A stretch of 8,825 nt of DNA. It comes from an uncultured Eubacteriales bacterium. Its GTDB lineage: Bacteria > Bacillota > Clostridia > Peptostreptococcales > Anaerovoracaceae. Below are positions 5,868 to 8,825 of this stretch, in pieces. The notes beneath the pieces are model-generated. The model did no database searches. It saw only the letters and a list, made by a program, of their open reading frames with translations, and was not told the origin of the DNA. Every line of letters starts with the position of its first letter. Position 1 is the first letter of the stretch. Position numbers and translations under genes: made by a program. Location of the stretch: NCBI GenBank assembly GCA_902766915.1, contig CACXFN010000136.1, positions 1 to 8,825 on the forward strand. The letters are read 5' to 3'.

Positions 5868-7112
5868 CTATAAATTCCAACTTCTCAAATAGGCTTTCTG
5901 CTCATCAGTAAGCTCATCTATCTCAATTCCCCAGGCGTCCAGTCTCTTTGATGCAACAATACTATCAATTTCAAGGCTGACATCAATAACCTTATTGGGA
6001 AGTTTTCCTGCGTTGTCCTTTACATAGAGGGCAGACAGAAACTGCACCGCAAAGCTCATATCCATTATCTCTGCAGGGTGTCCGTTACTTGCAGCAATAT
6101 TAACAAGCTTGCCCTCCCCAATAACATTGATGGTCTTAGTTCCTATTACATATGCAGTTATATTATCTCTTGCTTCATATTTTCTGATGCACTTTTCTTC
6201 CAGCCCCGCCATATCAACTTCACAGTTAAAATGCCCTGCGTTTGCAAGTATAGCCCCTTCCTTCATGTTAAGCATATGCTCCACAGTGATTGTTTTACAA
6301 CAACCCGTTGCAGAAATAAAAATGTCACCGATTTCTGCCGATCGTCCCATAGGCATTACATCATGTCCATCCATTTTTGCTTCTACTGCTTTAACAGGAT
6401 CCACCTCACAGACTATGACCCTGGCACCAAGAGATGCGGCTCTCATAGCAATTCCCCTACCACACCAGCCATAGCCAACCACAACTACCGTCTTGGATGC
6501 CACGATTAGATTCGTATTATGCATTATGCTGTCCCATGTGGATTGACCTGTACCATAGCGATTATCGAAGAGATATTTGCAATCCGCATCGTTAACCGCC
6601 ACCATGGGGAATTTAAGAACCCCCTCATCCTCCATAGCCTTTAAGCGAATCACACCTGTTGTAGTTTCCTCGCATCCACCAATTACATTCTCCGCCAAAT
6701 CCGGCCTCTTGGTATGAAGAAGAGAAACCAAATCACCACCGTCATCAATTATTATGTGAGGCTTGTTTTCCAGGCACATCTCTATATGCCTTTGGTACTC
6801 TTCGTCTGTCGCTCCATGGTAGGCAAAAACATGGAGCCCGTCATCAGCAAGAGCCGCAGCAACATCATCCTGGGTGGACAGAGAATTACTCCCTGTAACA
6901 TACATCTCCGCACCTGCAGAAGTCAAAACCTTGCATAGATATGCCGTCTTTGCCTCCAAATGCACCGAAAGAGATATCCTTAGCCCCTGGAAAGGCTTTG
7001 ATTTACTATATTCCTTCTCCAGACCACTTAGGATGGGCATATTGTTTTTCACCCATTCAATCTTTCTGTGGCCACTGGGAGCCAGATTAATATCACGTAT
7101 ATCGTAGTTCAC
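5868..7112 (-). CDS. ahcY: S-adenosylhomocysteine hydrolase (adenosylhomocysteinase)
   Basis: The enzyme reversibly splits S-adenosylhomocysteine into adenosine and homocysteine, removing the product inhibitor of methyltransferases. It is 414 residues from the GTG at 7112. Family residues are all present: His51 (SVHLEAKTAYL), Asp124 (DDGGDL), Glu149 (CEETTTG), Lys179 and Asp183 (CKYLFDNRYGTGQS), the NAD loop VVGYGWCGRG (Gly213, 215, 218), His294 (NAGHFN) and His345 (NGHPAEIMDMSFA). The short form, DNRYGTGQS and the ending AYLRSWNL resemble the archaeal/Thermotoga-type enzyme rather than the longer form with a Tyr-rich tail. An ATG at 7130 extends it by six residues but lacks an SD; AAAGGAG at 7118-7124 is 5 nt from the GTG and only 2 nt from the ATG at 7115. 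It is probably the first gene of the leftward cluster. Confidence 0.93.
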   Translation of the reverse strand: MNYDIRDINLAPSGHRKIEWVKNNMPILSGLEKEYSKSKPFQGLRISLSVHLEAKTAYLCKVLTSAGAEMYVTGSNSLSTQDDVAAALADDGLHVFAYHGATDEEYQRHIEMCLENKPHIIIDDGGDLVSLLHTKRPDLAENVIGGCEETTTGVIRLKAMEDEGVLKFPMVAVNDADCKYLFDNRYGTGQSTWDSIMHNTNLIVASKTVVVVGYGWCGRGIAMRAASLGARVIVCEVDPVKAVEAKMDGHDVMPMGRSAEIGDIFISATGCCKTITVEHMLNMKEGAILANAGHFNCEVDMAGLEEKCIRKYEARDNITAYVIGTKTINVIGEGKLVNIAASNGHPAEIMDMSFAVQFLSALYVKDNAGKLPNKVIDVSLEIDSIVASKRLDAWGIEIDELTDEQKAYLRSWNL

Positions 7113-7117
7113 CATAT

Positions 7118-7124
7118 CTCCTTT
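7118..7124 (-). promoter_or_regulatory. Ribosome binding site that decides the hydrolase start
   Basis: AAAGGAG on the minus strand lies 5 nt before a GTG (7112) and 2 nt before an ATG (7115). It falls inside the coding sequence if the ATG at 7130 is used. No other SD precedes that upstream ATG, so the GTG is the best-spaced start, with the ATG at 7115 second. Confidence 0.6.
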
Positions 7125-7195
7125 TGCCATATGCCGATTAATTGCAAACTCTACAGTTCTAACGAATGCTAAATCCTCAGTTTTCTAATATAAAA

Positions 7196-7224
7196 AGTAT
7201 ACTCTAAATCGCCATAAATTTGAA
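7196..7224 (-). promoter_or_regulatory. Leftward sigma-A-type promoter for the hydrolase gene
   Basis: On the minus strand, TTCAAA (7224-7219, 4 of 6 to TTGACA) is followed after exactly 17 nt by TATACT (7201-7196, 5 of 6 to TATAAT). Transcription would begin near 7189, giving a leader of roughly 75 nt. The spacer contains AATCGCC (7207-7213), the end-word of the palindromic repeats further left. The -35 is mediocre, so confidence is moderate. Confidence 0.5.
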
Positions 7225-7232
7225 TACTTTGA

Positions 7233-7261
7233 TTGAAAAAGTAAGGATACTTTAATATAAT
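7233..7261 (+). promoter_or_regulatory. Rightward sigma-A-type promoter for the M18 aminopeptidase
   Basis: TTGAAA (7233-7238) and a perfect TATAAT (7256-7261) are separated by 17 nt, close to the ideal housekeeping promoter. The start point would be near 7268, leaving a leader of about 70 nt. The spacer contains the inverted repeat AAAGTA-AGGA-TACTTT (7238-7253), a possible operator. Its -35 lies only 8 bp from the -35 of the leftward promoter. Confidence 0.8.
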
Positions 7262-7325
7262 TGTATGTAGCGTGTTTGGAGTGTAAACAATTGATGTATG
7301 GCTGGTTATTTGCCACGCCAAAAAC

Positions 7326-7332
7326 AAGGAGG
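7326..7332 (+). promoter_or_regulatory. Ribosome binding site that fixes a TTG start
   Basis: AAGGAGG is 7 nt upstream of an in-frame TTG at 7340. An upstream in-frame ATG (7298) would place this site inside the coding sequence and has no comparable SD of its own, so the TTG is preferred. Confidence 0.8.
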
Positions 7333-7339
7333 AAATAAA

Positions 7340-8794
7340 TTGGAAAGGAAAAGTATTTGGGGAAATTACAGCTCTAAGCAACTAAAAGAATTAGAAACGA
7401 TATGTGACGAGTATAAGGATTATCTATCCAAAGCAAAGACGGAAAGGCTTTGTGTGAATCTTGCCATCCAGGATGCAGAAAAAGCCGGGTTCAAGGATTT
7501 GAATAAACTACTTAATTCCGGCAAGAAGATGAAATCCGGAGATAAATTTTACGTTCAGCATATGGGAAAAACTCTTATGTTAGGAATCATCGGTAAGGAG
7601 CCTCTAACCAATGGCCTGAATATCCTTGGAGCACACATCGACTCACCAAGAATGGATTTAAAGCAAAATCCGCTTTATGAGAGTTCTGATTTAGCTTATC
7701 TGGACACCCATTACTACGGTGGAATAAAAAAATATCAATGGGTTACCATACCTCTTGCTCTATATGGGGTTGTGGTAAAGAAGGACGGAACAGTAATAGA
7801 CGTTGCCATCGGCGATAATCCGAATGATCCTGTCTTCTGCGTAACGGATCTCCTAATCCACCTGGCAGGAAATCAGATGACAAAAAAGGCAAGCGTTGTT
7901 GTAGAAGGCGAAGCCTTGGACGTACTCTTCGGAGGACGACCTGCCAAGGATAAATACAACAAGGATAAAAAAGATAAACAAAAATCCAAGGAAGAGGAAA
8001 AAGAAACTGTAAGAGCTAACGTTCTCAATATCCTTAAAGAAAAATACAATATAGAAGAAGAGGACTTCCTCTCCGCTGAAATCGAAGTGGTTCCTGCAGG
8101 TCACGCCAGGGATTTGGGAATCGATCGTAGCATGGTTATCGGATACGGACAGGACGACAGAGTTTGTGCCTTCACATCCTATAAGGCCATCCTTGATATA
8201 AAGGCCCCGAAGAAAACTGCTATCTGCATATTGACAGATAAAGAAGAAATCGGATCTGTAGGCGCTACAGGCGCTGAATCAAAATTCTTTGAAGACATGA
8301 TTGCAGAATTGATTAATGGGGTTGATAAAAACCTGGGCGTGGGAAATACTTCAGCCGACCTTGCTCTTCGCCGTACACTTAGAAATTCCTGCATGCTTTC
8401 CTCCGATGTTAGCGCAGGTGTAGACCCTTGTTACGAAAGTTCTTTCGAAAAGAAAAATGCCGCATATCTGGGGCGCGGTATCTGCTTCAATAAATACACA
8501 GGATCACGCGGAAAAGTTGGTTCCAATGATGCCAATGCAGAATACGTCGGTAAAATCCGAAAGGTTCTGGGAGATGGCAAGGTAGCCTTCCAAACTGCAG
8601 AGCTCGGAAAAGTCGATGAAGGCGGCGGCGGAACCATTGCCTACGTGCTGGCTAACTACGGCATGAATGTAATAGATAGCGGCGTTGCTGTTCTATCAAT
8701 GCATAGCCCATGGGAAGTTTCCAGCAAGGCAGATGTCTACGAAGCCTATAGATGCTATAAAGTATTCCTGGAAAACATGGATATGAATAAATAA
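7340..8794 (+). CDS. M18-family zinc aminopeptidase (aminopeptidase 1 / aspartyl aminopeptidase type)
   Basis: This cytosolic metallopeptidase removes N-terminal residues from peptides; the family forms large oligomers with two metal ions per site. From the TTG start it is 484 residues, beginning MERKSIWGNYSS. Recognisable blocks are GAHIDSPRMDLKQNP (97-111, metal ligand His99), HYYGGIKKYQW (124-134), GYGQDDR (268-274, metal-ligand Asp), TDKEEIGS (299-306, catalytic and metal-binding Glu302-303), SSDVSAGVDP (354-363, Asp356), KYTGSRGKVGSNDANAE (385-401) and MHSPWEVSSKADVYE (454-468, His455). All metal-binding positions are kept, so it should be active. A lysine-rich stretch at about 203-222 looks like a flexible surface loop. 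It has its own promoter and is transcribed away from the other genes. No terminator is visible in the 31 bases left after the stop. The preferred residue (Asp/Glu or other) cannot be told from sequence. Confidence 0.95.
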   Translation: MERKSIWGNYSSKQLKELETICDEYKDYLSKAKTERLCVNLAIQDAEKAGFKDLNKLLNSGKKMKSGDKFYVQHMGKTLMLGIIGKEPLTNGLNILGAHIDSPRMDLKQNPLYESSDLAYLDTHYYGGIKKYQWVTIPLALYGVVVKKDGTVIDVAIGDNPNDPVFCVTDLLIHLAGNQMTKKASVVVEGEALDVLFGGRPAKDKYNKDKKDKQKSKEEEKETVRANVLNILKEKYNIEEEDFLSAEIEVVPAGHARDLGIDRSMVIGYGQDDRVCAFTSYKAILDIKAPKKTAICILTDKEEIGSVGATGAESKFFEDMIAELINGVDKNLGVGNTSADLALRRTLRNSCMLSSDVSAGVDPCYESSFEKKNAAYLGRGICFNKYTGSRGKVGSNDANAEYVGKIRKVLGDGKVAFQTAELGKVDEGGGGTIAYVLANYGMNVIDSGVAVLSMHSPWEVSSKADVYEAYRCYKVFLENMDMNK

Positions 8795-8825
8795 CACGGA
8801 TAACTAAAATGCACTACTTAACTGA

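Noticed and set aside
5233..5892. 219-codon open frame on the plus strand
   Set aside because: It lies antisense to the fully conserved GAPDH gene, its translation matches no recognised family, and it has no good ribosome site. It is a shadow frame.
6078..6509. Plus-strand open frames of 121-143 codons opposite the hydrolase gene
   Set aside because: They run antisense through conserved catalytic motifs of S-adenosylhomocysteine hydrolase and show no protein-like features of their own.
7298..7339. Upstream ATG start for the M18 aminopeptidase
   Set aside because: It would add 14 unconserved residues and put the strong AAGGAGG inside the gene. The TTG at 7340 is ideally spaced, and the family-typical MERKSIW-like start follows it.

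Overview
The window looks like a low-to-mid GC, Gram-positive anaerobe of the class Clostridia. The protein motifs are Firmicutes-like, Shine-Dalgarno (SD) sites are strong AGGAGG types, promoters match the sigma-A consensus, intergenic DNA is very AT-rich, and an FHA-SEDS fusion sits next to a short class B penicillin-binding protein. I cannot name the genus. Every gene recognised belongs to a known family. The parts not explained by genes are the repeats in the non-coding DNA, above all in the first 626 bases.

Layout, left to right. Bases 1-626 hold no gene but are full of short repeats: three CCAAAAGTATTATTGACA-like boxes (19-182), five degenerate 39-bp palindromic units (101-463) of which the last four start exactly 75 bp apart, and a 22-23-bp tandem repeat (549-626) touching the stop codon of the first gene. 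The last 39-bp unit doubles as a rho-independent terminator for the leftward genes. Five genes then lie on the minus strand. In transcription order they are S-adenosylhomocysteine hydrolase (5868-7112), glycolytic GAPDH (4789-5805), an SDR oxidoreductase (3872-4663), an FHA-domain SEDS glycosyltransferase (1975-3762) and a class B PBP transpeptidase (627-1982). The last two overlap by 8 nt. Bases 7113-7339 form a divergent control region with back-to-back sigma-A-type promoters. It drives the hydrolase leftward and an M18 aminopeptidase (7340-8794) rightward. The last 31 bases show nothing.

How the genes fit together. The SEDS protein and the PBP form a peptidoglycan synthase pair (glycan polymerase plus crosslinking transpeptidase), and the fused FHA domain suggests phosphothreonine input, probably from a PASTA-type Ser/Thr kinase elsewhere. 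The hydrolase clears S-adenosylhomocysteine after methylation reactions, GAPDH is central glycolysis, and the aminopeptidase recycles peptides. I see no pathway joining all of them. The five leftward genes could be partly co-transcribed, because no clear terminator appears between them, but the 109- and 125-nt gaps leave room for internal promoters.

Most unusual: AATCGC/GCGATT words recur in the left repeat array, in a paired 24-bp repeat between GAPDH and the SDR gene, and in the divergent promoter region. The AAAGTAT word also recurs across the intergenic regions. I see no sign of a complete new multi-gene system.
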